Shown here: positions 1 to 12,200 of the stretch, piece by piece
How positions within the stretch are numbered: position 1 is the stretch's first letter
Layout of the letters: every line of letters begins with the position of its first letter
Assembly: GCF_000350225.1 (NCBI RefSeq)
Contig: NW_005178804.1
Location: 124,001 to 188,000, forward strand
Reading direction: 5' to 3'
Source: Chondrus crispus
Lineage: Eukaryota; Rhodophyta; Florideophyceae; Gigartinales; Gigartinaceae
DNA: 64,000 nt
The notes under the pieces: generated by a model
What the model saw: the letters and a program-made list of their open reading frames with translations, nothing else
What the model was told of the DNA's origin: nothing
Databases searched by the model: none
Made by a program: the position numbers and the translations under genes

Positions 1-997
1 ATTTAGTTAATTAGTTGGCAATAATTTTGCTGACACTAGATTAGATCTAGGATCTAGCGCCGCGAGCTACTGTAGTGGCTCCGGCGGGGCGATATATACC
101 TTTGCCCTCTGACCACCAAGTCAGTAAAGGTAACCCGAGTTGCCAGAGTTGAATATCGCCTTGGTCGAAGTCCGTCTTTCCCAAGACGCTCCCTTTTACC
201 ACAGATTTCGTTATCCTTTGCGCTCGGGGGTTCCCTTTCGTTTTCCTTTATTTCACCTATCCTTTTCTATTTCTATCTCTATTTCTATTTCCTTAACTTG
301 TGTTGGTTCCACAGTGCCTGATTGCGATCCGCATTGTGACGACTGGAGTCATCGGGCTCTTGTGTTGGTTCTTTTGTTTGTTGTTGGTGCCATCGGCTTT
401 GGTTGCGACCGGACCGGTGTAGGTGTCTTGGCCACCGGGCGACACGTGGGTGTAGCGCTGCTACTTTTTTACGTCCACCGACGGAGGCTGTGGCAACGAC
501 GGTTCCCTCGAAGGTCCTGTTGTGTATACAGGACAGTGTTGGTTCCATCGGATACAGGTTGCGACCGTTCCGGGGTCGGTACTTTGCCATCGGGCAGTAC
601 GGAGGTGTAGCGCTGCTACGTGTTTGCTAATTCCCGTCGGGCTGCGTTGCCACGCCCCCGTCGAAGACCTTATCAAGGGTATAAGGTGTAGCAGGCGCCC
701 GCGAGCATTGGCTTTACGACCAATCGGGCCCGGCTTCTTAATCGCCGCCCCGAACTCGCCGAGCAACTGCCTGTACAAGACTCTACCACCATTCGTCCCG
801 GGGCGGGCCTGTTCCTTTTGCCCCCCCTGTCAGGGACTTGAGCTACTGTGGGCCGCAAACCCACTTAAAGGGAAAGGGAGAATCGGACACTCCGTAGGGC
901 TGTGCCGTCGGCAACTCTTGTTGGTTGTTGTTTGTTGGTTGTGTTGTCGCTGGACCGTTGGACCCTGTTTCCGGCCTGACAGGCGCATTGCACTACA
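1..997 (+). repeat. LTR of gypsy family E (diverged copy, left end at window edge)
   Basis: This matches the family E LTR at 50996-52010 from its A/T-rich start through the shared block near 130-210 to the terminal TTGCACTACA at 988-997. A TATA-like tgatatatac-type stretch lies near 91-98. The roughly 150-bp internal repeat (contains gttgcgaccg, near 389-470 and 540-620) is present, as in the other copies. No primer-binding site follows position 997, so it is a solo LTR or the 3' LTR of an element to the left. It is clearly more diverged than the two other family E LTRs in the window. The 56 bases at 998-1053 show nothing recognisable. Confidence 0.75.
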
Positions 998-1053
998 GGC
1001 AGTACAACAAAGCACAGCAAAACACAAATTCCCTTACTATTCCAAATCTAGCG

Positions 1054-1653
1054 TGTCACAAATTCGTAAGGCCCGTTTACAGCTCACACGTTGCCTTACG
1101 AATTCAAATCAATCCTGCAAGGACTGTTTACAGCGCACACGTTGCCTTATGAATCTGAATCTCTCGTGAGGTCCTGTCCACTGTCAATTACAACAGTGCA
1201 CATTTTGCCTTACGAATTCAAAACTCGCGCAACGGTATCTTTGTGTCCTGCTGTACCCGTGCTGCACTCCATGGACGCTGTAAACCTTCGGCACGTGCCA
1301 GGCACCCGCCACCAAGGTTCTAAACTTTGTCTGTAAGACTGCAGGCGTACTGTACGTGTCCGACAGTGTAATGAAGACATGTATCCAGGTCATACACGTG
1401 TCAGGCGGAGAAAATGAAACATGCTCAGATTGTATTGTACAGTGCAATCGTGTACAGCTTTCACACGTGTACACGATGAAAACCAAACTTGCTCCTGAAG
1501 TACTGCAGAGTGCAACCATGTACGGAAATTACACGTGTACACGTTGAAAATGAAAATTGCTCAGCTCGTCACGCCGAGTGTTTTCAATTTTACAAGTGTC
1601 ATACCTGTCGTTGTGTGTCATGCATATCGGCATGAGGTCGTAGAATTACCACA
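1054..1653 (-). repeat. Ty1/copia 3' LTR (copia-1)
   Basis: On the minus strand the LTR starts TGTGGTAATTC at 1653, directly after a purine tract (the complement of ctccccctcgatcac, 1654-1668) that serves as polypurine tract for the copia pol to its right. The left end at 1054 (TGTCACAA, giving TGT...ACA ends) is my best guess. Most of it is repeated in inverted orientation at 3111-3668. It contains several CACGTG-centred motifs (acacgtgt near 1397, 1464 and 1531) and imperfect direct repeats built around cacacgttgccttaygaat (1088-1160), also seen near 1200. Confidence 0.7.
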
Positions 1654-1664
1654 CTCCCCCTCGA

Positions 1665-3110
1665 TCACATGCTTTTACCAGAAGTAGCTACTGCAAGCCG
1701 TAGAAGTTCTACAAACTTCTGGAACAGAACTGGCCCAACTGCTTTCGTCAAGATATCTGCGGGCATGCAAGTGGTCGGGCAATGCCACAAAGATATGACG
1801 TTTCTCTTAATTGCATCTCGTACATAGTGGTATTTCACATCAACATGTTTGTTACGACGGTTGATCGATTCATTCTTTGCAAACGAAATCGTCCCTGCAT
1901 TGTCACACCTCATCATAATCATGGGATCAGAATCAAGTCCAAAGACATCAGCAACCACTTGACGCAACCAACTCGCCTCCTTACACGCTTCACATAGTGC
2001 AATGTACTCAGCCTCACACGTCGAAGTTGCAACCACAGTCTGTTTCCGGGAACTCCAACTGATCGCTCCACCGCAGAACTTGAAAACATATCCGCTGGTT
2101 GACTTGCGAGAGTCTGAACAACCGGCCCAGTCAGCATCACTGAAGCCGAACAACTCCGGCGATTTGGATTTATTGTCAAACACGATTCCTAGGTTTCGAG
2201 TCCCTTGCACGTATCGCATTACTCGTTTTACACTTGCCCATTGTGACTCACATGGGTTGGCAGAATGTTGAGAAAGCTTTCCAATCGCATATGCCAAGTC
2301 TGGACGAGTGCCAGCCATCAAGCACATCAGGGATCCCACTGCCTCACGATACGGTGCATTTGTTTCGGAATCCTTTTCTGTTGAAATCGTGGTTGTGTGA
2401 CCTTGTTCCATTGGAGTCAGAGAGGGGTTACACGTTGACATTCCAAAACGCTCAAGCACTTTTGATGCATACTTAGTTTGAGTGAGACTCAACGTCTTGG
2501 CGGTGCGATACCTTTGAATTTCAAGACCAATGCAGACTTTTGCTTCACCATGGTCTTTCACATCAAACCGTTTATTAAGCTCCCCCTTCATCCATTTGAT
2601 GGCATCGATATCGCTACCAACGAGTAACAAGTCATCGACAAAAAGTGCAATCAGCATGATAGTGTTACCGATGCGTTTAATGTAGAGACAAGGATCACCA
2701 CGCGAAGTCTCGAATCCCAATTCACCAATTAAGAAATCATCCACTTTGGCATGCCATTGACGATGTGCTTGTTTAAGACCGTAAAGTGCTTTCTAAAGTT
2801 TGCACACGTGGTCACTTTTGCTTTTGTCAATGCACCCATCGGGGTGCTCCATGTAGATGTCTTCATCCAAGTCGCCGTTCAAAAACGCAGTTACGACATC
2901 CATCTGATGAAGTTCGAGGTCATAATGAGCAACTAAGGCAAGAAGTAGACGAATAGTGGTAAACTTTATGACAGGGGCATATGTCTCAGTATAATCAAGA
3001 CCTTGCACTTGCTGGAATCCACGAGCAACAAGTCTGGCTTTTGCACTTTCAACTATATTGCCATTTGCATCAGGCAGTTGCTTGACATTGAAAACCCATC
3101 TAGATGTCAA
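1665..3110 (-). pseudogene. Ty1/copia pol fragment: reverse transcriptase and RNase H, broken
   Basis: This is the C-terminal part of a copia polyprotein. In minus-strand order it shows the RT start (SRWVFNVK, then KARLVARGFQQ, MDVVTAFLNG), the catalytic motif LFVDDLLLVGS, and RNase H with SDADWAG, TCEAEYIAL and KHVDVKYHYVRD, ending at DILTKAV. One in-frame TAG at 2793-2795 replaces the Q/K expected before KALYGLKQ, which breaks the enzyme. Gag, protease and integrase are missing: the frame stops at 3111, where a second copia LTR in the opposite orientation begins. It is a dead copy. Confidence 0.9.
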
Positions 3111-3668
3111 TGTTGTAATTCTACGACCACATGCTGATATGCATGACACACGACGACAGGTATGACACTTGTAAAATGAAAACACTCTGCGTGACGAGCT
3201 AAGCAAGGTTCATTTTCAACATGTACACGTGTGATTTCTGTACACGGTTGCACTCTACAGTACTTCAGGAGCACGTTTGGTTTTCAACTTGTACACGTGT
3301 GAAATCTGTACACGGTTGCGGTCTACAGTACAATCTGAGCATGTTTCATTTTCTCCGCCCGACACGTGTATGACCTGTACACATGTCCTCATTACACTGT
3401 CGGACGCGTACAGTACGCCTGCAGTCTTACAGACAAAGTTTAGAACCTTGGTGGCGGGTGCCTGGCACGTGCCAAAGGTTTACAGCGTCCATGGAGTGCA
3501 GCACGGGTACAGCAGGACACAGAGATACCGTTGCGCGAGTTTTGAATTCGTAAGGCAAAATGTGCACTGTTGTAATTGACAGTGGACAGGATCTCACGAG
3601 AGATTCAGATTCATAAGGCAACGTGTGCGCTGTAAACAGTCCTTGCAGGATTGATTTGAATTCGTAAG
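3111..3668 (+). repeat. Ty1/copia LTR in opposite orientation (copia-2), truncated by element A
   Basis: It begins TGTTGTAATTC and is the near-complementary copy of 1092-1653. It sits inside the RT coding region of copia-1, so it is best read as the 5' LTR of a second copia element inserted head-on. Its end is cut at 3668 by the LTR of gypsy element A, about 39 bases short of the end inferred from the other copy. The bases before it (GTCAA, 3106-3110) would be one half of its target duplication; the other half is not in the window. Confidence 0.7.
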
Positions 3669-4261
3669 TGTAGTATAATCACCCCCAACGACGAGGGGGG
3701 TGAGTACTGACAGTTCGGAAAGACCCCAATCGGCGGGAAGACAGAAGCACGGCCCACCCACGGTACCGAGCACGGGCTCGAGGTAGCGGTGGTAGAGCGG
3801 GATCTGGGAGGACGCGCGCACGCGCGAGCGGTTCTACGCCTCGACGCCCCGGAGCGGTACTGGGTGACGATCCAGTACCGACGGGCGGAGGCGGAGCCGG
3901 CTCGTGGGCGTGCTACGGGCGTCCTCAACCCGCGCGCGGTGCTACTCCTAGGTAAAACGGACGGAAGTACCTAAAAGTAAGCGGGCGGACCAAGGTGGAG
4001 GATCCTTGACAAGTCCGTGCTTGTCGTCCTCCACCGCCGGCGGTCCGCTCATATTTAATGTACAATGTAGTCTATCATAACTCTACAGTAGTGCCGGTCT
4101 ACCGACACTGTAACGCTGTCAGCCGGCGGGGATGACATTCCACGTGTAGTACGCGTCCCGTACACGCGGAGGACTCGTGTGTGCGCGCATGGCTGTAAGG
4201 CTCGTTGCCTTACTGTCCCTGATCCGATCCTAATCTAATTTCCGTTTAGGGTTATACCACA
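3669..4261 (-). repeat. 3' LTR of gypsy element A
   Basis: 593 bp, with TGTAGTATAA at the left and TTATACCACA at the right (plus-strand view), matching 16551-17143. On the minus strand it carries an ATTAAA poly(A)-type signal near 4057 and a run of short palindromes. It abuts the polypurine tract at 4262. Confidence 0.93.
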
Positions 4262-4276
4262 TCACCCCCCCCTTAA
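4262..4276 (-). promoter_or_regulatory. Polypurine tract of element A
   Basis: On the minus strand the sequence reads TTAAGGGGGGGGTGA immediately before the 3' LTR (TGTGGTATAA). This is the expected plus-strand primer for LTR retrotransposon replication. The adjoining 4277-4297 repeats the end of pol. Confidence 0.85.
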
Positions 4277-4418
4277 GAGTGAACGTCCGCGTTCACTCCG
4301 GAGGCTTGTAGAACCTGTCCGTCACCTCCTCGCAGCCGAGCGACAGCCATCCTTACCGCCCCCGTGATCCCCTGTCCATCCGTGCTGGGTGCCTTCTGCT
4401 TTCCATTTTCAGTGAGCC

Positions 4419-4690
4419 GCGCGACGAGGCGCGACGAGGATCCTTATGTTAATCAGCCCTCGCCGGCGATGGCGAGGGCGCGCAGCGCGACGAGGCGCGA
4501 CGAGGATCCTTATGTTAGTCAGCCCTCGCCAGCGATGGCGAGGGCGCGCAGCGCGACGAGGCGCGACGAGGATCCTTATGTTAGTCAGCCCTCGCCAGCG
4601 ATGGCGAGGGCGCGCAGCGCGACGAGGCGCCACGAGGATCCTTATGTTAGTCAGCCCTCGCCAGCGATGGGGAGGGCGCGGCGCGCGCCT
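4419..4690. repeat. 66-bp tandem repeat, about four copies
   Basis: The block with gaggatccttatgtta recurs at 4441, 4507, 4573 and 4639, exactly 66 bp apart (22 codons), with few differences. The plus strand stays open through it (4364-4714) and would encode 22-residue repeats containing DEDPYVSQPSPAMA. The minus strand is open too. It lies between the 3' LTR and the antisense ORF of A and is absent from B and D, so a structural minisatellite is likelier than a conserved gene. Confidence 0.85.
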
Positions 4691-5240
4691 CCGCGCTGCG
4701 GTGCGGCGTGGTAGCGCCTGGGCCTCGCTGCGCTCGGCCCGCGGCGCTCCCTGCGGACTTTTTCCGGCGCTCCTCGCGCTCCGGCTTCTTGCCCGCGCGC
4801 TGCCCATCCGCGAGAGGGCAGCAATTGTTGGTCCGCCTCATACGTTACCCGTGCGCGTGCGGCGACTCCGTGTGTCCGACGTGTGGGCCGGTCTGACGGC
4901 GTAGTGAGTATGATACGGCGCAGGGGCGGGCGGAGTGCATACGTGGTGCTCGTTGGTGCCCGCTGTACACGCGAGCGCTGATGGACTGTATGCCCTTACT
5001 GTATGCCACGATACGTGGCAGCGGTCGGTGCGCCGTATGCGTGCTGGAAGACATGCGGTAGCTCCTGTGCACTTGGTACGTGTTGTCCAGGGTGGCGTCT
5101 GAGATGACTCAAATAGTTCGTGACCAGTCCGCCACCCCCCTCTTAGTGTCCAAGCCAGCCCCGCCCGTAGCGTGTGCAGCCATTCCCCACTGCTCAGTGT
5201 CTCATTCCACTCTTGAGAGCTTCCGCTGACCATCTCCGGC

Positions 5241-7454
5241 ATGGCAGACTCGACCTCTACCCCGCGGCCGACGGCCGTGGTCCCATCTTCGAGTGAGGGT
5301 GGCCTCCCGGACGCGTCGTCCTGTCCGCGTGAGGCGACCGTCGGCTTGACGAGGGCGGCCCCGCCGCTACCGCCGGCGTTCCAAAAGTGTCGCTCTCGTT
5401 CGACTACCGTGTCTGTAGAGCTGGTGGCCTCCACGGGGGGCCCGCCGCAGCCGGTATTGTCGTTCCGTCCAGCGACTACCTCCCCTCCGCCGGTCGAGGT
5501 CCGGCCTGTCGACCGTCCGGAGGCCACAAACAATACCTCTCCCGGCGCGCTTTCAAGCCATCAGCCTCCTGCTTCCAATCCCTCTCCTGTCGAAGGAGAT
5601 GGGGAATTACCCTCCACTACTCAGTGGTTGGGGGAGCCCTCGCCGGATGCTGCGCAGCTCCCTATCCGTGAGCTGCGCTATCCCTGGCGAATCCGCGGTC
5701 GCTCGAATGTGACCGTAGAGGAGTTGACCTCCTGCAGATGGCTCCGCCCCGATCTCGCCCGCATTTTTAAGATTTACGAGGCGGGTGGAGCGGAAGAGGC
5801 GTCTTCGTCGCTTCACCGTTTGATGGCCGAGGGTTGGGGTTCCGGATACCAGGTACCCGACGAGTTACCTGGGGACCGCACGTTTGCGTACAGTATTGCA
5901 GAGGTAGCCTACCTTGACCGCATGGGCTCACTCCTCTCCGGCTCAGGACAAGTTTACCCCCGACGGTTTGTGTTGTCCGAGGTAGCCGGACTATACGTGT
6001 CCCCTCGTGCTTAGGCATTCACGAGGGCCCGAGTAGCTCTGCAGAAGTCGTCGTGCTCTCTAATGCGCTTACATTCCGTCTCCTTTGCGCATTACGATTG
6101 GTCCGCGTGCAGAGGGGAGGGCGAGCTGGATGGTAGAGTTACCGCGTCGGTCGCCTTCGCGTCCGGTTTGTCGACTGCGGATTTCCCGTCTCTTCTTGTA
6201 GTCGTGCGGGAGAGCTTCCCCTCGCCGGGGATTCATCCCCTTCTACCCCCAATTCTGAAGCATTTCGGTCTGGCTTGTGCCAACTCGCAGCACCCCGCCC
6301 ACTCTCTTCTGACGTATAATTACGAGCGGGAGTGGGCGTGGTCTTTGTGCTGCGCTTTCATGGCCGAAGTGCACATGAATAAGCAGGTTTTCCTACAACC
6401 GAGTCCCACTATCTCATTTGTGGAGCGCATCGCAACGGGCATGCCCCGCGTTGCGCTTCGTCTATCGGAACACGAATCCGCTCACGTACCGTGGGCGTTC
6501 AATCACGTTATTGGTCTCATGAAACGGGCGGGGGAGGTGAGTTCGCAAAACCACCGCTCGTGGATCGACTACACCACGGGGGTCAGGTGTCCTTTCCTCG
6601 CGTATGATGCCCTGTCGGACGCCTTCGTGGCGCGTCCTGTCCCTGTCACCCCAGTGAGAGGCAGTACGGGAAAGAGGGGAGGCGTCGGTTCGGAGAGCCG
6701 GCGCGGTCGGCGGAAACGCTATCGCGACCTGGACGCTGTTGGTCCGGACTCCGTTGGCTCTGCACCACGTCCTCCCTTCACGGCACCGACAGCAGACAGC
6801 CCCCGCCTCGAGGGAGGTATCAGCTATGTACAGGACGTCCTTCCCGTCCCTCCCCTCGGCGAGGCGGAGCAGGGCCCCGACCATACCCGCTCCGTGCGGG
6901 CCCTCGTGCTTCCTCCAGGGGAACTGGCATCCATTCCCGAGTTGCAGCGCGCTCTAGGTGCAGCTCTGCGGCGTTCTTGGACTGTAGGCGGTCTTATTCG
7001 TACTCTCGGGTCGTGGTTTCTTGCCCGGAGTGACGAGGCGCGAGGGCTTCGTGACGACCTTGGGGCACGGACGATGGAACAACAGCGGTTGCAACACGAG
7101 CTGTCGTCTATGCGCACGGCGTACAAGTGCGTGTCGCGCGATCGAGAGCGCTACCGGCGCGAGCGCGATATTTTGCGGGCACCCCTGCCGGTTTCTCTGC
7201 CCGTAATTCACGCCGCTCCCCGCGCTTCAGCGACTCCCGCTCTCCGTGATCCGTACGCTGACTACGAGGCAGCTAATTCCCAGCCGCGAGCTTACAACCC
7301 TCCTGACACAGCTGAACCTGTCGACGGCCACGACGTCCTGGCGATGCCCAGCGTCGCAGAGGTGGCGGCGGAGGCCCCCTCTTACCCCGGCTACTGTCCT
7401 TCGAGGTATTACGAACCGGGGTCCCGAGTGCCTTCGAACGACGCGAGCCACTGA
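5241..7454 (+). pseudogene. Antisense ORF of element A, homologous to the 842-codon ORF of B and D; one stop
   Basis: It runs opposite to gag-pol. The start at MADSTSTP aligns with MAGSPPTG in B and D. Conserved blocks in order: LPPAFQ, TTQWLG, LRYPWR, RPDL.RI, YQVPDE.P.DRT, RFVLSEVAGLYVSPR, then after the stop LQKSSCSLMRLHS, DWSA, GLST.DFP, KHFG.AC, EREWAW, HRSWIDYTT, AYD...DAFVARP, the basic RRKRYRDLD, a coiled coil ending RDRERYRRERDILR, and a C-terminal PGYCPSRYY. One in-frame TAG (6012-6014) stands where B and D have tyrosine. AATAAA follows 55 bases downstream. I know no family for it; the product may be nuclear (basic motif plus coiled coil), which is inference. Confidence 0.85.
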
Positions 7455-7508
7455 GCTCGCTTTTGCCCTGGTTCGCCGCGAGTGTTAGCTGTAGCGCGTG
7501 CTCCTTCG

Positions 7509-7514
7509 AATAAA
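7509..7514 (+). terminator. Poly(A) signal after the antisense ORF of A
   Basis: AATAAA on the plus strand, 55 bases after the antisense stop codon. It suits a separate antisense transcript, but a single hexamer can occur by chance. Confidence 0.45.
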
Positions 7515-9206
7515 GGGATCCCGGGACCTTACTGCCCTTGGTCTTTTCTCATGCCGCTTTCCACGGGTGTCCTTCCGCGAGCGACCTCCTGGCATACGCC
7601 CGAGCCGTGGGGTCGCGCTATCTTCGACTGCGCCCCCCTTTTCTTTACCATTCGACACTCCACACCTCGCCATGGGTACAATCCTCTTCCTCTTCGCCAT
7701 GTCCTTCCCAGTGCGGCCTCCAGTGCCTCTCCATTGGCGGCGCGGCGCGAGCACTTCCCGACACGTGCGGTGACTGGCGGCGCGCACGTACCGACGCACA
7801 CGCTGCAGAAGACGGTCCAAGACGAGCTTGCAGGTTGCAGGTCATGCTGCGCCGCCCTCGGCACGGTCGTTCTTGACGAGCAACGGCATCCGTGTTGTCG
7901 TGGGGGCCCTCTGTCTCAAGGCTGTGAAGGTCGCCCCGACGTCGGCCTTGTCGACGCCGGGGGTTTTTGCGCGGCTTCCGAGCACGAAGGGCTCGTGACG
8001 TCCCCTTGTCGAAGCCGTCATCGGTTCAATCACCACGAACGTCGGTGGTGGTGATTTGAATCGCGCTCATCGCTGCATGTCGGTCGTCTAACACGCGCGC
8101 GGCGCCGTGCACGTGTGGTCCGGGCCACCTGTTTGCCCGCGGCAATTTCCACCACCCAATATTTTTCGTTTCCGGGTAAGGTGGCGGTTTCGGCGCGGCT
8201 GCCCTCCAGCTGCCGACCACGGACGGTGTCGTCGGCAGGCTGCGTGTCCGGAGCGCCGCTTCCGATGTCGCCGCCAGAGAGTGTGTCTCCGTCGGGGTGC
8301 GGTACGGGCCGTCGAACCGGTCAGGCCGAGGCTACGTTCGGCCATCCCGCGTGCCATTGCGTGTCTCGCATGCCAACGTGCATGCGTTTGCTCACGTGAG
8401 TTGTGCATTTTCGCGACTACTTTTTCGTTAATTTTCTCCCGCCCGTGGTGGCAGGTTGACACCGAGTGCTGCACAGTAGGACTTATTTCTCCTTATTTTT
8501 TCCATGTTGTTCGCGTCGGCGGCCCAAGCACTGTACAGCATTATATCACCCCTGGGGTGACCGTCATCATCCCAATCATTCTCTGAGGCCATGCGGTGCC
8601 TCTCTTGTCATATCATCGTGACAGTGGAGTGGCGGTTGTTCGTCCGCCCCCTCCTCCGTCCTCACTCGGCCCGTACCAAAGTATGCGTATGCTATTCTTC
8701 ACACCTCGCGCCTTGCTTTGTGCAATCCGTTCGCTCCCACGCTCACCTGGCGCGACTTGAGCATAATGCCGCATTCTAGGCGGCCATCCCTGGGACGTTT
8801 CGTGTCCCCTAAGACGCGAATTCTCGCATCGGACTCCGTAAGCGCTCGCCAACGATCGGCTGACGGAAGCCTAACTGCTTCCGGTACCGGCTGCCTTGTG
8901 CAGGTGATCGTCTCGTTCGTCGGACGTCCTCTCGCCGCGGTTGCCGGACTTAACGGAATGTCCGGCGACCCAGTTCGGGGGGAAGCGTCCGACCTTTCTG
9001 CTCCCACAAAAGAGCATTCGCCTTATCCGTTCGAGTACACGTCGACCCTCGTATAGTCGGTCAATACGAGGGCCACAATTCCTTGAGGTAGTCCGTACTG
9101 CGTCATCCTTACGCCTTACGTCGTGCGTCCTTGGGTTTCGGAAGTCAAATACGGCTTGACTTCTGTGCGGTCCTCACGTCAACCGTAACGAAGCGGTTGA
9201 GGGCCC
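7515..9206. other. Non-coding spacer of element A between antisense ORF and pol
   Basis: No convincing gene. Short open frames lack counterparts in B and D, except for a conserved stretch at 8393-8470 (CACGTGAGT, then T-rich DNA and a frame giving WWQVDT) that matches 59686-59757 in element D. An inverted repeat around atcaccacgaacgtcggtgg lies near 8031-8055. Confidence 0.6.
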
Positions 9207-9211
9207 CCTTC

Positions 9212-12200
9212 TCAAGCGTGAACGTCCGCGTTCGCGTCAGATGTGAGGTTCCTGCCGGTGCGTCTCCGGAGGTGTTGGGCGTAACGAGACACCAACTCCT
9301 CTGGAACGTGAGTCCGGGCAGTCCATGTGGGCGTGTCGTAATCCGCCCACTTGATGAGAAACTCGATTGTTCCGTCCTCCATGGCTCGATGCCGGAGTAA
9401 TCGTTCCACGGCATACTGCGTGCCCTCGGTGACCTTGTCGGCAAGGTCACTTGGGGTTGTTGTACTCGCCCGTGGCGCACCCGTCGGTGGTGGCGCGTAC
9501 ACGCAGCGGTCTGCGGAGACGCGCTCGGTGACACCATCACGATCGATCGTGATGGTTCGCCGGTCGTTGGCGAGTACCCGGTATGGCCCAACGGCGGGCC
9601 ACGCGAGTTTGTTAGACGTCTTTGCCCCATCGGTGGGGTTCAGGTAGACGTAGTTACCTGGCTTGATACGTGCGTTGAGGCCTCTGACGCGCTTATCGAA
9701 GTCGCGCTTGTACCGAGCCTGCGTCCGGCGCAGGCTCCCGTACGCCTTCTGGATCGTGTCGTCCAACGTCTTGAGGAATTCAGCGCGCGCGTTGCCCCTA
9801 TCGGACGGGGGCGCGTCACCGTCGGCTCTACGTAGAGAGAACTCCGGCGGGCGTCGGCTGAGGACGAGCTCGAAGGGCGTCGCACTCGTCGTACGATGTA
9901 CGTGGGAGTTGTACGCGTACGTGAGCGGCCCCACGTACACGTCCCAGTCGTCCTGATGTTCGCCGACGTAATTCCGTAACATCGAAGCGATCGTCCGGTT
10001 GTATCGCTCGACCTGCCCGTTCGTCTGGGGGTGGTACGCCGAAGTGTACAAGTTCGTCACCCCCAGGACACGGCACGTGCTGTGGAAGAACTTCGCGTTA
10101 AACTGCGGTCCGTTATCCGACAGTAGCGAGCGTGGGACGCCGTATTTAAATACCCACGCGTTGCAGAACGCGACGGCTACCGTGTACGCCGTTACGGTTC
10201 GCAGTGCCACAACTTGAGTCAGCTTGGTGAAACGGTCCGTAATTACGAGAAGGAACCGTTTCCCTGCCTTCGTCTTGGGTAGCGGTCCCAAGATGTCGAT
10301 GGCGAGGCTCTCAAGCGGCCGTGTTGCCGGAAACAACTTCAAACGGTTGAGGTGTTTCCGCAACTTAACACGGTTCATCGCGCATGTTCGGCACCCTCGC
10401 ACCGTAGCTGCGACATCTGCAGCGAGATGGGGCCAGTAGTACTCGCGACGGAGCGCAAAGTACATACGGTTCTGGCCCGGGTGCCCCGCGATGGTTGGTG
10501 TGTGGCAGAGCTGGAGAAGCCGAGCCCGTAGCGTCCGTGGCACCACGACCTGCACGATGTCAGGGTCGAAGGGGTGTCTCCGTTTGAGCACCCCGTGGTG
10601 GTCCTCGAAGAACGCGGAGTCCCGGGACTCTGACTGTCGTGCCAGTACGGTCTGGCAGAAGTCATCCACGCGTTGCTCTTCGGCTATCTCCTCTAACGTA
10701 AGAGGGGCCGGAAGGTCGTCCTGCGGAGGGGCGACCGTGGAGGCGGGCGCGCCAACTTCGGGTTGTTTGGCGCGCTCGATGTCGACAGCGTCGAACTCGT
10801 CGTTCTCCTCCCAGAACGAGGTGGGTCCTTCAAGAGCGGGGGCCTCGTCGTCGCCCCTCGGCTCGTCGCGCGTACGGACGCGCGACCCTCTTCGCGATCC
10901 GGCTTGGTTCCTTGTTGTCACGAAGACATGGACGGCCTTGTGATCGCAGCTCGCGGTACAGACGTGGTCTGCGAGCTCGTCCGACATGTCACGGACGGTC
11001 GTACCCGCATCGAAGGTGGGAATGTCGTCATCCACCTCGACGGCTGGGCGAGGGTCGTCGGTGACCCTTGGCGACACGAGGCGTGACAGGGCATCGGGCA
11101 CCTGGTGCACGCGCCCGGGGCGGTACTGGATGATGAAGTCGTATTCCGCCAACCGCAGTCGCCACCGGGTAAGCCTTCCGGAACTCTCCGTGAGGGACAT
11201 AAGCCATCGGAGGGTATCATGGTCCGTCCGGACGATGAACTTGGTACCTTCGATGTACGGCCGTAGTGTGCGGACGGCCCACACTACGGCAAAGCATTCG
11301 CGCTCCGTAGCGCTGTAGTTGCGCTCACTATCGGACAGTGAGTACGACCAATACCCCACGGGGCGCCAGTCGTTGGCGCCTTCGTGTTCCTGGAGCAACG
11401 TACAGCCCAGTTGATAGGCACTAGCATCCGTGTCGATCATGTACGGCCGACCGTACCGCGGCAATGCTAGGATCGGCGGGGAAATCATCCGCTCCTTCAA
11501 CGCTTCGAACGCTTGAAGTTGCAGCTCGGTCGGGTCGTCGAAGTTGGGGTCCGCGTCCTTGCGCGTCATGTCCGTTAATGGGCGCGCAATCTTCGCGAAC
11601 CCCTTCACGAAGCGGCGGTAGACGTTGCACGCTCCGAGGTACGAGCGCACCTGCGTCAACGTCCTGGGAAACGTGAAAGTCTTGAAGGCGTCCGCCGCCG
11701 CTTCGGCGACGCTCAGCTTACCTGGGGAAATGACGTGCCCCAGGTAGTGCACCTTCGGTTGGAAGAAGCTACACTTCTTGAGCTTGAGGGAGATTCCGGC
11801 GCTCCTCAGCAAGCTCAAGACAGTGTCGAGATGCTTTGCGTGTTCTCCGTGCGTACGGGAGAACACGATGACATCATCCAGGTAGACGAGGCATATCTGC
11901 CATCGGACGCCAGATAGGATGATGTCGAGGGCACGTTGGAAGGTGGCCGGTGCCCCTTTTAGCCCGAACGGCATACGCAAATGGCGAAACGTCCCCATAT
12001 GCGTAGTGAACGTGGTCTTGTCCCGGTCTTCCGGAGCGACGGGGATCTGCCAATACCTGGAATTGCAGTCCAACGTCGTAAAGACGGCTGCATCTCCGAG
12101 CGAATCGATGCAGTCGTCCATCCGGGGCAGCGGATACGAATCCGCTGCCGTCTTTGCGTTGAGACGCCGGTAGTCCGCGCAGAACCGAAGAGAGCCGTCT

